The position numbers were made by a program, and so were the translations under genes. A DNA stretch of 57,500 bases from Symbiodinium natans (lineage: Eukaryota; Sar; Dinophyceae; Suessiales; Symbiodiniaceae), in NCBI GenBank assembly GCA_905221605.1, contig CAJNDS010002571.1, forward strand, positions 1 to 57,500, written 5' to 3'. The notes under the pieces are model-generated. The model was not told the DNA's origin. It ran no database searches and saw only the letters and a list, made by a program, of their open reading frames with translations. This document shows positions 31,491-41,720 of this stretch, piece by piece. The stretch's first letter is position 1. Every line of letters starts with the position of its first letter.

Positions 31491-31611
31491 CGGTCATGTG
31501 AGGACTAGGATCTGCCGCAGGCACATTCGTGTCAAGAGAGGGTGCATGCTGATCTGGTGCTGCACTGTCTTGCCCGGCAGTAGGCACATGGCCATCCGAA
31601 GCCTTGCACAC
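30952..31611 (-). CDS. Retrotransposon gag N-terminal segment
   Basis: The frame most likely native for the gag N-terminus: Trp/Asp/Gly/Arg-rich (DPWRHDDPWRTWDRSHGAWG) and then a Gly/Ser-rich stretch. The first in-frame ATG is at 31497; the frame is open further upstream, so the start is uncertain. It ends at a stop at 30952, while the capsid-like sequence continues in the neighbouring register from about 31000, marking a frame break in this copy. Confidence 0.65.
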   Translation of the reverse strand: MCKASDGHVPTAGQDSAAPDQHAPSLDTNVPAADPSPHMTVDGRQGDPWRHDDPWRTWDRSHGAWGQSTWRSAGWWTGDGYYGGRQWWYDAWDDRDGARRPSGGQDSGHFGRNNQRDATDPWAHYQGPPEGQAGRPDDQASDGSGRGSGESRGSGASEAQSPGSGGRCDYGDRDAQGPDNNRVPGPDRERRGSLGETTSGTPGPYYDLERRPGLQRWPE

Positions 31612-31716
31612 AGGCTTTGCCTACACCTCCCACCACGAAACAAGACGAGAACAAACAAGGGAAGACAAGACAAACAAACCAACGAACCACCAGCCTAGCC
31701 CAGGACCGCGGCCTAG

Positions 31717-31728
31717 GCTCCGCTACCA
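31717..31728 (-). other. Primer binding site
   Basis: TGGTAGCGGAGC one base inside the 5' LTR on the - strand; complementary to the 3' end of an initiator tRNA-Met, like the Ty1 and copia primer sites. Confidence 0.85.
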
Positions 31729-31729
31729 A

Positions 31730-31878
31730 TGACAAAACAAAGAGAACGAAACCGGACCCCAACCGAAAGAAGACCCTCGGGGCCCCCGCCTGCTGTGCAC
31801 GACCTCGCGCACGTTTTCCTCTGACCAAAAGCCTGCGGGCGGATCTCGTCGACGCCTTGCAGAAAGTTGGGTTTATCA
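31730..31878 (-). repeat. 5' LTR of the retrotransposon
   Basis: 149 bp, TG...CA; all positions agree by eye with 23355-23503. It must hold the promoter; no clear TATA box was seen. Confidence 0.96.
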
Positions 31879-32052
<174 letters not shown>

Positions 32053-32086
32053 GGGGGGGGAAGAGTCTCCGAAACTCCGTGCCCAG

Positions 32087-32137
32087 GTGCCCAGCTATGC
32101 CATCCCATGGGAGCCCATGCCGTCACCCCCGGCAGAG
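32087..32137 (+). CDS. Micro-exon candidate, motif PWEPMPSPPAE
   Basis: Between a C- and a G-orientation array. Acceptor GCCCAG, 17 phase-0 codons VPSYAIPWEPMPSPPAE, then GAG|GCC. The ending S-P-P-A-E|GC matches the array A exon (WESPAE|GC). One of the best candidates outside the tandem array. Confidence 0.6.
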
Positions 32138-32197
32138 GCCATGGCAAGGAAGGCCGCTCTGGGCTGTGGTGCCTTCTTTTGTCACAAAAAAATGGCA

Positions 32198-32346
32198 TGG
32201 GTTTAGGGTGTTTAGGTTTTTAGGGTTTTAGGGTTTTAGGGTTTTAGGGTTTTAGGGTTTTAGGGTTTTAGGGTTTTAGGGTTTTTGGTTTTTTGGTTTT
32301 TTGTGTTTTTGGGTTTTTGGGTTTATGGTTTAGGGTTTAGGGTTTA
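32198..32346 (+). repeat. TTTTAGGG / TTTAGGG array
   Basis: Mostly octamer TTTTAGGG units, degenerate TTTTTGGT units, then heptamers. 61 bp after the exon candidate. Confidence 0.95.
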
Positions 32347-33427
32347 CCCTGCGGTTGCTGGCTGCTAGAAGCCGTTTCAGCAGACAACTCCACGAGAAGC
32401 CCGTCTTGTGATGACACAATAGGAAGCTTGATCAGCTTTCCATTGCAGGCTCCAAGCCCAGCCGCGCTTATGGATGCCTCTTCGTTGCAAGATGGAAGAA
32501 TTCAACGACTATAGGGGTCGGACTACATACTAATGGTATTCCCTTTGGGTCCCCTCTAGAATTATACTATAAGAACCCCCTCAAAAGCCTATTCTAGCTG
32601 TACTACAAGAGGAGCCAGAGGCTTTGGGCCAGGGTTGCTGACTTCAGAGCCGCGCAGAGCCGGGGGCAAGCCAGGTTCCAGGCTGCACGACTGCACTGTC
32701 AGATTGATGGGACTGCTAAAGACTCCGTGTTAAGAAGATCCGTTAACTTGTCGGGTTCCCTCCTTAAAGTTTCGCAAGTCGAGGTGCTCAGAAACTCGGG
32801 AGGATACGTGACACCGAGGCACCGTTTAGAGATCTACCCTGAGCATGACAAAATCCTCTGCCAGTAGCATCCTCGGCCTCGCAAATAGACATTCAGGACA
32901 CACAAGTGGTCCCAAGACTAGGGGGCTGCATAACAGAGCACATGGCGGTCCCCATGGCTCAGCGAAAACATAGGCTCAGCCGCCCGGGCATAGATCACGG
33001 AGCACGTCCGACGAGATGCCGCGTCCCTGGCGCGCTGCTTGCTGAAACCGTTTGAGGATCCTGTCAGGCTGTGGGGGGGGGTTCCCTCACTGGGGTTGCT
33101 TGCAGAAGGCTGAGTTCTAGTTACGAGCTCAAGGCTACCCTGAGCCTAGCAGGCTTCCTTGGGGATGAAGCTTTCGAACCTTCACAAGGTGCAATCGAAC
33201 ACACTCACACAAAACGAAGCCTTGCAATGCGGTCACCCTGAGATCCCAATGGAAGCCAACATTGCCTGCATGATGTTGCGTGAAGCTTTCGGGCTTGGGC
33301 CATGTACACTTCTTGAGCGTTCATGAAGGACTGACAGAACATTCTTGCAGCGTGTGCCGCGTGCGAAAAGGGTCCTTGGGGGCAGAACAGGCAAGCCTCA
33401 GCCTTCTTGAAGAAGCAAGACCCTTAT
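32347..33427. other. No gene recognised
   Basis: Unique sequence with a palindromic-looking A/T and G-run patch at about 32510-32615, similar in style to the foldback elements at 20-21.6 kb. No convincing exon. Confidence 0.4.
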
Positions 33428-33742
33428 GAACCCTAAACCCTAAACCCTAAACCCTAAACCCTAAACCCTAAACCCTAAACCCTAAACCCGAAACCCTAAA
33501 CCCTAAACCCTGAACCCTGAACCCTGAACCCTGAACCCTGAACCCTAAACCCTAAACCCTAAACCCTAGGGGTTCCGGCTCTCCAATCAACCAGCCCAAG
33601 GCCGCGTGCTGGAGCTCAGGCCCATGGGTGAAGTTCAGATGTTCAGTAACCCTATACCCTAGACCCTAAACCCTAAACCCTAAACCCTAAACCCCTAAAC
33701 CCTAAACCCTAAACCCTAAACCCTGAACCCTGAACCCTAAAT
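33428..33742 (+). repeat. Two CCCTAAA arrays
   Basis: 33428-33568 (about 20 units, with a CCCTGAA block) and 33651-33742 (about 13 units), separated by about 80 bp of unique sequence. Confidence 0.97.
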
Positions 33743-34618
33743 GACAGGGGCCGCCTTAGACTAAGGACCCCCAAAATGGGGACCAGAGTTTGGAGAAGTG
33801 ACCAGATGCTCATGATAGGTTTTGGTGGCTCGCAGGTTTTAGTGAATGGGCTGTGGGCCTATTTTCAGGTTGAGAGCTGAGACCCCAGCCGGCCCTGACC
33901 CTTGAACTCTGGTATCGCGTCTTCTCGCTACATCCCGAATCCTCAAGGCCTAAACAGTTGAACAAAATCAAAATAGCCGAAACAAAACGAGCTCCAACCT
34001 CCAGAGCCGCCATTCCCCGAACCAGCGAGTACTGGAATCTCCCTAACCTGCATCGATCGTCTTCCGAGCTCTTGGAAGCCCTCGACCGCCTCAAAACCAG
34101 CAAGCCCGAATGCGTAAGCGCCCGAAAAGTGGGGACGCCCGGAAAACCGATGATCTTTGAATCCTCAAACCCAAAACCCGTGGCGAACCTCGACTTTCTG
34201 CCATTCGGGACATGTTGCAAGTGCCGCTCCTGTGCAAACGAGGACATCTCCAAGGCCATGTCTTATTTGCAGAGGGCTTATATAGGCTGGTGGTGGTGTG
34301 GAAGGGTGGGTGGGGGGCGGGGTGGGTGAGAATATGAGAATATGGCCCAACTGATAAACAAATAACGTGCCGTGGGCAAATTGTACACTTGCAACCTGTG
34401 ATTCCCCTGCCTCTCACATGTAACAAGACAGTCGGGTGCCTCTTCTGCGAGATCAAACAGCGCCAAGCGAGTTGGGGGGAGTGGGGAAAGTGAGGGGGGT
34501 GGGGGCGAGAAGGGGGGGGTGGGGGGGGTGAGGGGGTTGGGGGGAGGTGGGCGAGTTCGAAACATGTTCCGGGTGCTTCGAAGTCGTTTCGGATTGTGTT
34601 CAGTCTAATACCAAACAC
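33743..34618. other. No confident gene
   Basis: G-rich low complexity at about 34300-34325 and 34477-34550. Open frames across it have no recognisable domain. Confidence 0.4.
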
Positions 34619-34852
34619 ACCCTAAACCCTAAACCCTAAACCCTGAACCCTGAACCCTAAACCCTAAACCCTAAACCCTAAACCCTAAACCCGAAACCCT
34701 AAACCCTGAACCCTGAACCCTGAACCCTGAACCCTAAACCGTAAACCCTAAACCTTAAACCCTAACCCTTAAGCCCTCAACCCTAAACCCTAAACCCTAA
34801 ATCCTAAACCCTAAATCCTAAATCCTAAACCCTAAACCCTAAACCCTATAAA
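34619..34852 (+). repeat. CCCTAAA array
   Basis: About 33 units with CCCTGAA and ATCCTAAA blocks. Ends 28 bp before the first exon of the gene at 34881. Confidence 0.98.
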
Positions 34853-34880
34853 CCCTAGAAGAAGACCCCAAAAGCGCAAG

Positions 34881-35219
34881 TTGCGCATCAGCTGCTGAAT
34901 TTGACATACCTGAACGACACCATCAGTGGAAATGCCGACAAGAAGGACGACGATGATGGAGACTACACGATTACGGTGTCCTTCGGTGAGAAGACGAAGG
35001 AGATTATGGTGAAGGGGTCGCTGACGGTCGCTTCTCTTCGTGACGAGTGTGGCTCAGGGTTCAGTGTCAAGCCGAAGAGTGAGCATTGAAAGGTCAAGCT
35101 CTTCAAAGGCGACATTGAGATTACCACGAAGCCGAACACCGCGATCGGAAAAGGCAAGGGGCTGGAGAAGGCATTGAATGTTTTTATCGTTCCCAAGGAC
35201 GTCATCACGATCTACACGA
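34881..35219 (+). CDS. Exon 1, beta-grasp-like, interrupted by TGA
   Basis: Starts after CGCAAG. It encodes HQLLNLTYLNDTIS, an acidic DDDDGD stretch, then strands that look ubiquitin-like (YTITVSFGEKTKEIMVKG, LTVASLRDECG). A TGA follows SVKPKSEH, and the same frame continues KVKLFKGDIEITTK... DVITIYT to a GTAAGG donor at 35220. Strand pattern and length (about 85 residues) suggest a ubiquitin-like fold; this is inference from pattern only. The splice to exon 2 restores the frame exactly. Confidence 0.55.
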
Positions 35220-35537
35220 AGTAAGGTCCTTTCCTTGTGCTGATGCTAAAGCCCTCTAAAGAAAAAAGTCTAACACCTACCCCGTTTGCTGGTGAGGGGT
35301 AGGCATAAGAACCGACAGCGTTGTGCAAGTAGGTTTGCTGAGCTGTCTTGAGAAAGCGACCTCTAGCTCAGAGCAACCAGCAAGTCCGAGTGATTAGTGT
35401 TGCCTTTCTTGTGTGTCTTAATCTGTTTTGCGAAGCAAGACTTCAAATCGTTCAGCCTTGCTTACTTAAGCGATTGTTTGTATGTATCTGTAGCATTTAT
35501 TGCCTCAGAGTTTTCACTGTTTCAGCCTTTGTGTCAG

Positions 35538-35601
35538 AGCAACGCCTGTGAAGACCAAGAAGTTCTACCTGAAGGCTACCAAGAACACCGTGCTCTCCGA
35601 G
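35538..35601 (+). CDS. Exon 2 of the same gene
   Basis: After TGTGTCAG. Joined to exon 1 it reads TKATPVKTKKFYLKATKN and TVLSE. Lys-rich. The end lies near CTCCGAG (35598-35601); a GA donor is possible. The following intron starts with a GAGAA purine repeat. Confidence 0.6.
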
Positions 35602-35695
35602 ACAAGAGAGAAGAGAGAACAGAGAAGAGAGAAGAGACAAGAGGGAAGAGAGAAGAGAGAAAAGAGAAGAGAGAAGAGAAATTGAATTTCGATTC
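35602..35695. repeat. GAGAA-type purine repeat
   Basis: An almost uninterrupted G/A tract in an intron. The Glu/Lys/Arg frame over it is a by-product of the repeat. Confidence 0.9.
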
Positions 35696-35774
35696 ATTAT
35701 TTCAAGAAAAGCATGACGAGAGAAGAGGATAAATATGATTTTTTTTATTGATATGGGGAATGGGGGGATATGAG

Positions 35775-35855
35775 ATCGGGGAAGACTTGTCGTTTATGTC
35801 CCATGATGAAGATGTCAGGAAGGACTTCATGATCCCAGAATGCGTTGCATACAAG
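35775..35855 (+). CDS. Exon 3 of the same gene
   Basis: Exactly 27 codons in phase 0 between ATATGAG and AAG|GTCGGT: IGEDLSFMSHDEDVRKDF and MIPECVAYK. Acidic then hydrophobic; no known domain. Confidence 0.58.
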
Positions 35856-36794
35856 GTCGGTGCAAGAGACTTCTGCTCCCAAAAGCACCAATTAAGTAAT
35901 GAACTGAAGCCCGAGAACCCACTCAACACAAAACGACACGCACCACGAATTTCGTGCTCTCCAAGATGCCCCGTCGTGCTTAAAAGCCCGGCACCATCTC
36001 CGATTCTGAATTGAATGGAGGATGTTTTTATTTGAAAATCCGAATTCCTATATTGGCTATTAATCTTTTTGCGGGGGTCCCTTTTTTTTTGGCAGCATAC
36101 GAAACAAAATTGTTTTTCTTGGGTTAAGCAGAATTTGTTTATATTTCATTGTAAATGAAGAAATCATTTATTTGGGAAGCGACGTGGGCAGGACAAGGTT
36201 GCCGGAAACATGGTTCTGGAGGATTGGTTTGGGAGGGAAGGATTAGGGGATGGTTGTGTGGTGTGTTTTTGTTGTTCGCGTTGGCGTGGGGGGGGGTTCC
36301 CGGATTGACCTTGTTTTGAATATACGAAACACAAGATTTTTTCTTGGGTTGGGAGGAGATTTTGATTTTCCATTATAAACGAAGAATGTATTTGCTTGGG
36401 AAGGGACGCGAGCAGGAAAAGGAAGGTAGAATCATGGATTTGGAGGATGGATTTGGGAGGGAGGGACTAGGGGATGGTCGTGTGGTGTGTGTTTTTGTTG
36501 TTGGCGTCGGTTTGTGTGTGTGTGTGTGTGGCGGGGGGGGGGGGGGGCAGTGCGAGGTTGGATACTTATTGGTCTTTCGCTCATGAATGTGCTTGCCTTT
36601 TTGTTTTAATCAATTTGTGATTTGAGTGTGGCAGCATTTTCTGTGCTCAAGTGCTCAAGCCTCGCAAAAGAAGTACACTCTGCCAGCTCGCGGGGATCTC
36701 GGTTGGCTTCATGCTCGTTTCGTGATGTGTTTGTGGTCGGGGGAAGGCATGCGGGGGGTGGGAAATGGGAAAAATATTTAACTTTTTGCTTGAG

Positions 36795-36833
36795 GCCATG
36801 GTGAAGCGCCCCGCTGTCAACGTTGTGCCCGAG
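36795..36833 (+). CDS. Exon of the same gene (13 codons)
   Basis: Phase-0 AMVKRPAVNVVPE between CTTGAG and GAG|GTGCGC. Between exon 3 and this one lie about 940 bp with A/T-rich sequence and a G tract at 36534; a further exon near 36650 (PRKRSTLCQL) is possible but not called. Confidence 0.5.
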
Positions 36834-36935
36834 GTGCGCCGAAACAAAACTACGTGCTCGTGCGTGTCGGCGTGTGCTACAGATATATTGTGTGGAGAGA
36901 GGTCAACGAAAAATTCATTTTACTTGTGTTGGGAG

Positions 36936-36998
36936 GCCGCAGCGCCCAAGAGGCGGGTGAAGCGGAAGGCGCGCTTCGGTGTCGTGGGGGAAATTGAG
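36936..36998 (+). CDS. Exon of the same gene, basic (21 codons)
   Basis: Phase-0 AAAPKRRVKRKARFGVVGE then IE, between TGGGAG and GAG|GTGATT. KRRVKRK could serve as a nuclear targeting signal (inference). Confidence 0.58.
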
Positions 36999-37075
36999 GT
37001 GATTTCTTTTTGCTAATACGTTCGTGCGAAATCGATTGGCTTGTTTGTGTGCATACATGCGTGCGTGTGTGCAAG

Positions 37076-37114
37076 GCGCCCCCGCCGGAGCAAGAGCCGG
37101 AGTACACTGCGGAG
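37076..37114 (+). CDS. Exon of the same gene, Pro/Glu-rich
   Basis: After GTGCAAG: APPPEQEPEYTAE in phase 0, ending GAG|GAG (GA donor) or slightly later at GGAC|GTTT. End uncertain. Confidence 0.45.
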
Positions 37115-37184
37115 GAGTTTGGACGTTTATCTGTTTGGGCGGTGGTGGAAACGTCTGGGTGTTCGTCTTTGTGTTGATGATGAG

Positions 37185-37241
37185 CAGGAGTTGGCTGCAT
37201 GGGAGAAGGAGTGGGAACCCTGGCAGTGCCTCAATGTTCTG
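37185..37241 (+). CDS. Exon of the same gene, Trp-rich (19 codons)
   Basis: Phase-0 QELAAWEKEWEPWQCLNVL between GATGAG and CTG|GTCTCA. Confidence 0.52.
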
Positions 37242-37323
37242 GTCTCAGAGGGGTAGGACAGGGGTGGATAGAGGTGGGGACGAAATGGGACGAAGTGGTG
37301 GAATAAATGATTCGTTCGCTGAG

Positions 37324-37763
37324 TTTGCGGTGTGCGGCGCCTACTTGGAGAAGAACGACCCGGGGAAGGGCACAAACTTGTGCCGCAAGTGCGTGGGGCT
37401 CTCGGGTCGTTTCAAGATGTTGTGAAAGCAGCAACCGCGGCAAAATCAATGAACAGCCTTTCATTCCACGAGTTCACCAAGAAATTGGATGTGAAGTCTT
37501 TGCAAGAGATTAAGACCTATATGGAAAGCGACAAGTCCAACATTGACGTAAAGATGTTGTCACTCATCAATTACGACGCTGAAATTAACAAGATGCTTAG
37601 CGTGATTGACTACGTCACCGAGGCGAAGGAAAGGGCTTCACAGTTGCTTCACGATGGCATCGTCACGCAGAGCGAGAGCAAGGGCAAGACTTCAAAAAAC
37701 TATATTCTCACTCTTGTGGATGCATTCCTTGAGAAGCACGAAGAGAATGTAGTGGCTGATTAG
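37324..37763 (+). CDS. Last exon of the same gene
   Basis: After CGCTGAG: FAVCGAYLEKNDPGKGTN, then CRKCVGLSGRFK (a possible CxxC). Then the register shifts by one base near 37410, and the frame SFQDVVKAATAAKSMNSLS continues as a helical, charged C-terminal domain to TAG at 37761-37763. The last 110 residues are clearly coding-like and A/T-richer than the neighbourhood. The shift could be a mutation, an error or a tiny intron. Confidence 0.6.
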
Positions 37764-37794
37764 GGCTGTGTTTCACTCTTGCAAAAGCACTAAT

Positions 37795-38100
37795 CAGATG
37801 CTCTTAACCGCATTCCCTATGCGACAAATCGCATTACCTATGCTCCAAGTCGCATATGCTCCAAAATCGCATTCGTAAAAACACCTGTTTCTGGTGGTGT
37901 TTAACGCCTTTTTCCAGATGCGTAAAATCGCATAATGCTCGGGGTCGCGCAGCATTATGCTCTTGTACAGTGCTATAAACCGCGTTTGTCCTTCAAAGAA
38001 TGCTCTTTGTTGCATTCTAAACACTGGTACAGATGGTTCATACTAAATGAACCAAAAGCGAGTGTCAAAGCGCTACAGAAGGTTCATGCAATGAACCTGC
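37795..38100 (+). promoter_or_regulatory. TCGCAT repeats and twin hairpins downstream of the gene
   Basis: TCGCAT occurs at least four times in 37825-37935. Two identical 7-bp stems, GGTTCAT...ATGAACC, lie at 38035-38053 (loop ACTAA) and 38081-38097 (loop GCA). Position just after the stop suggests 3' UTR RNA structures; function unknown. Confidence 0.4.
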
Positions 38101-38164
38101 TTCAGACATTCATCAGGGGATAGTCTGCGTGGCATCACCACACATCCCTAAATCCCAAAAATAA

Positions 38165-38280
38165 AGTACTAAACCTTAAACCCTAAACCCTAAGCCCTAA
38201 ACCCTAAGCCTTCCACCCTAAACCCTAAGCCCTACACCCTAAACCCTAAACGCTAAACCCTAAACCCTAAACCCTACACC
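38165..38280 (+). repeat. CCCTAAA array
   Basis: About 16 units with CCCTAAG and CCCTACA variants. Confidence 0.95.
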
Positions 38281-38287
38281 CATCCAG

Positions 38288-38336
38288 CCTGGATGAGGAG
38301 CTGCTTGAACAGCAAGCGATCCTGGCGAGCATCCAG
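38288..38336 (+). CDS. Micro-exon candidate after a CCCTAAA array
   Basis: Begins eight bases after the array at ATCCAG and ends ATCCAG|GTGG. After one leading base it reads LDEELLEQQAILASIQ. Leucine-rich helical; not the Trp motif. GT donor. Confidence 0.45.
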
Positions 38337-38555
38337 GTGGATTGCGCCCTTTAGCACCCCAAGGGAAGCTTGTAGCATTTGGGATGTGTGGCTGGACACT
38401 GTCTTGCCGCAAGCATTTATCCTTTATCTAAAGACAACTCTGCTACTTGCGCCAGTGAGATTGCCATTTTGCCACGGGATGTCGGACCAGCAGAACAAAA
38501 GGTAGCTAGTGAACATTTGCACAGGTCCAATGGTTCCGGAACAGAAAGACACAGA

Positions 38556-38758
<203 letters not shown>

Positions 38759-39161
38759 ACAGAATGAGCGAGAGAACGCACTCTTTGTTCGTGGCAAGCC
38801 GCATCGCTGAGTGAAGGCATCTGTACTCTGCCGTCGCAAACTTCATCGATAATCACTGATACCAGTATCTGTTTCCTCTCAATTTTCCTTTTCTCTCAAA
38901 TCTGGCAATGCTCCCTGCCCATTCGCCAGTCCACCAGTCCCTCCTCAGCTGGCGCGTCCGGGCGTTGGCCTCGGTTTTGCAAGCTGGACGGCGCAAGAAC
39001 GTGTTTCATCGTGCCTCAAAAAATCCACATCTGCATACCGCAGCCACATCTAAGCCTGTATCCCTTATGCATGCAGCCCAACCTCATGACTCTGACAAGT
39101 TTGCATTGGGAGAGTCTTGGTCCCGGTCGCCCCAATGCCTCTTTGCTGCTCCTGAAGACTA

Positions 39162-39346
39162 AAACCCTAAACCCTAAACCCCAAACCCTAAACCCCAAAC
39201 CCCAAACCCCAAACCCCAAACCCCAAACCCCAAACCCCAAACCCCAAACCCTAAACCCTAAACCCTAAACCCTAAACCCTAAACCCTAAACCCTAAACCC
39301 TAAACCCTAAACCCTAAACCCTAAACCCTAACCCCTAAACCCTAAA
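39162..39346 (+). repeat. CCCTAAA / CCCCAAA array
   Basis: The left third is the variant CCCCAAA (about eight units), the right part perfect CCCTAAA. Confidence 0.98.
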
Positions 39347-39639
39347 GACAGACTCTGGTCTCGGCTTCGACGGTCAAGGAACATCCTGCAGCCCATCCCG
39401 CGCAATAAGAGCAGCTTGCGCCGGCCTTGGCTTTGCTCAGGGGTCAGAACAGATGCAGGATCCTAGAACGAATTTTTTGCATGTTGGGTAGTTCTGGCTG
39501 CTACTAGCAGGGACATGCCGCAAACCTGTTTCAAGAAAGCGGGATAACGACTTGGTATTTGGCTACGTGACAGCGCCTGGCTCGACTCAAGCTGGGAGAA
39601 GTCCCAAGTCCGAAGCTCGAACACCTAGCGAAGTCCTGA

Positions 39640-40075
39640 ATCCAGAAGTACCAAATGCTCCCAAATCTATGTCTCTGGGATTGCGATGCCAGACGTTTCC
39701 TCAATATAGTTCAGATGATAAGTATAGTCCTATAGTGCAAATCGTGAATGTACCTAATGCGTTTCAACGTACTCAAACACAGTTAAACAGTACTGCTGGA
39801 CACAATATGAAACATAATTGTTGTACTCCAGGAAGTAGAAAAACTTCAGATGTTTCAAAACGTACAACAACATCATTACAACCAACATAATCAGTCACAA
39901 GAATACACGAAACATGGACAAACATAATGCAAGTAATAGAATCATATAAGCAACACACATCATATGAATTTCATGCGTTAATGCAGCTCATATAGTAGCA
40001 AGCATCTCCACAACGAAGAAAGTAGGAATAGTTGAATGTTAGCCTGAACTATACTCGCTGATCTACTCGCTAGTC
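39640..40075. other. A/T-rich island
   Basis: Composition changes sharply to A/T-rich with Asn/Gln/Thr/Lys-rich frames; a + frame runs 39552-39890 and reopens after a stop. No family recognised. Could be inserted DNA. Confidence 0.4.
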
Positions 40076-40079
40076 TATG

Positions 40080-40235
40080 TCGCAGCAGCAACAGCAACAA
40101 CAGCAACAAACAGCAACAACAGCAGCAACTGCAGCATCTGCAGCAACTGCAGCAAGTGCAGAGACTGCAACTGCAACTGCAGCAACCGCAGCAACCGCAG
40201 CGACAGCAGCAACCGCAGCGGCAACAGCACATGTT
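40080..40235. repeat. CAG/CAA trinucleotide repeat
   Basis: Imperfect CAG, CAA and GCA units. The Ala/Thr, Gln and Cys frames are by-products of the repeat unless it is transcribed in a known gene. Confidence 0.9.
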
Positions 40236-40497
40236 AAGGCAACGGCACATGTTAAGACAACAGCACGAACACCAAAGACAATGTTCAACGTTTCTATTGT
40301 GCATCTTAAGTCGTACACGTTTAGGCCCTACGGCAAGAAAACGTGTAAAGGATGAGTCTGAAACAAGCAAATGTAAATCAAATAATTCTCAGTGGAGGTC
40401 CCTGTGCGCATGCGTGCATTTATACATCTGTTTGTTCTTGGCACTTTGACATGTATACAGGTACAAATGCATAGCTTCATACATAAGATAGTTATAT

Positions 40498-40526
40498 ACA
40501 TATATACATATATATATATATATATC
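40498..40526. repeat. (TA)n tract
   Basis: About 14 TA units with small interruptions; similar tracts occur at 43516-43546 and in 44281-44586. Confidence 0.9.
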
Positions 40527-41340
40527 CGTATGTCAATCATTGTGTTTATATAATGTCATCGGCTCGACGAGGACTGAGGAGTGTGCCAGTTGTCTAGCGA
40601 TAGGAGTTCCAACTTCCAGCCCCATGCACCCTAAATCGCATTGTTCTGAGCTGCACAACTGCACAAGCCAAGGCCACAGCGCAATGCGAAGAGCGCAGCG
40701 CATCGAAAGGTGCGGGCTGTGACACGGTTTTCCGCCATGTAAGGGCAAGGCGCCCCAGTAATTTACATACATGTCTCAGTGAGTGTTCGTTGCCCTACAT
40801 GTTTTCCACCTTGGGTGTGACCAGACCGCTGAACACATTGCTACGGGATCTTTGGTGTGCTCACTGCACTCAAGGCCATATCCAAGGGCACCGACTCATC
40901 AGACTTGACGTTCGACAAGACATGCCCCCTGAAATTCTCAAAAGCCAAGCACCCGTAGTCATTCCCCTTAACTCTCGGCAACCTTTCACGCCGGCAGTAC
41001 AGAGACCACCTGGTACTGGAACCGAAGCCGCCAGGCACCGCTAGAGTACCTGTTTGCCAGACGTCCGGTGAAACCCTGCACCGGTACTGTAGGAGCCTTA
41101 ATATTCAGAAGAGGGCTTTGGGGGTTACTATAGTATAACATTAAGGGACCATGAGGGAAAATTTTTTAATTAGCATTTATGCCAACCCCCCAGATTACAC
41201 CCTGAATCGAAGCCGCCCAGACACTTGGACAGATAGGAGCCAATTGCAGGCCTTGCTGCAGTCCCTGGGCCTGCGACAGGGACTAAGCCTGGGCATGCTC
41301 CGCTTTGTCCCTTCAGCCTACAGATAGCAATCTAAGTTTG
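40527..41340. other. No gene recognised
   Basis: Short frames only. A/T-rich patch with TATAGTATAACATTAAGG near 41140. Confidence 0.4.
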
Positions 41341-41420
41341 AAACCCTAAACCCTAAACCTTAAACCCTAAACCCTAAACCCTAAACCCGAAACCCTGAAC
41401 CCTAAACCCTAAACCCTAAA
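41341..41420 (+). repeat. CCCTAAA array
   Basis: About 11 units. Followed after 132 bp by a short G-orientation array (41553-41577). The spacer reads AETTAPSRSVALKSHGWLQ in one frame. Confidence 0.95.
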
Positions 41421-41552
41421 ATTGAAAATCCGCAGGTCCACATCCCAAATCCTAACTCCACAACCCATCCTTCAAAGCTGAAACCACTGCTCCCTCAAGA
41501 TCTGTGGCCCTGAAGAGTCATGGATGGCTACAGTCTGACGTGATGCTGGAAT

Positions 41553-41577
41553 CGGGTTTAGGGTTTAGGGTTTAGGG
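41553..41577 (+). repeat. TTTAGGG array (short)
   Basis: Three G-orientation units. Confidence 0.9.
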
Positions 41578-41720
41578 GATTTTGTGGAGAGATCTCCAAG
41601 GTCCCTTTCATGTAATCGCTGGTCGATGCTCCTACGAGCTCTAGACTACGAGATCTGCAGCCTGCACCTTTTAGAAGTAGCCTATGAAGTTATCGAGAAA
41701 GTGAGCTCCAAAAGCTGCAG

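Larger units (their letters stand above)
23355..31878 (-). mobile_element. Ty1/copia-like LTR retrotransposon with extra domains (8524 bp)
   Basis: Two 149-bp LTRs that appear identical begin TG and end CA. They are flanked by a 5-bp target duplication CTAAA and enclose a tRNA-iMet-type primer site, a purine tract and a gag-pol region. Domain order along the - strand is gag with zinc knuckle, aspartic protease, a low-complexity linker, a 2OG-Fe(II) oxygenase-like domain, a degenerate methyltransferase-like domain, integrase, reverse transcriptase and RNase H. Integrase before RT is the Ty1/copia order. The polyprotein frame is broken in at least three places, so this copy is probably not autonomous, yet identical LTRs argue for recent insertion. 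It lies in the telomere-like part of a presumed intron, antisense to the surrounding exons. Confidence 0.95.
34881..37763 (+). pseudogene. Multi-exon gene with TGA in exon 1 and a later frame shift
   Basis: At least eight exon-like blocks on the + strand, mostly phase 0. They are 34881-35219, 35538-35601, 35775-35855, 36795-36833, 36936-36998, 37076-37114, 37185-37241 and 37324-37763. Several junctions are strong, with GTAAGG, GTCGGT and GTGATT donors. Two lesions are seen: an in-frame TGA at 35087-35089 and a one-base register change near 37410. No whole-protein family is recognised. It may be a recent pseudogene, or the TGA may be a sequencing error, since codons on both sides look well preserved. 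Confidence 0.6.
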
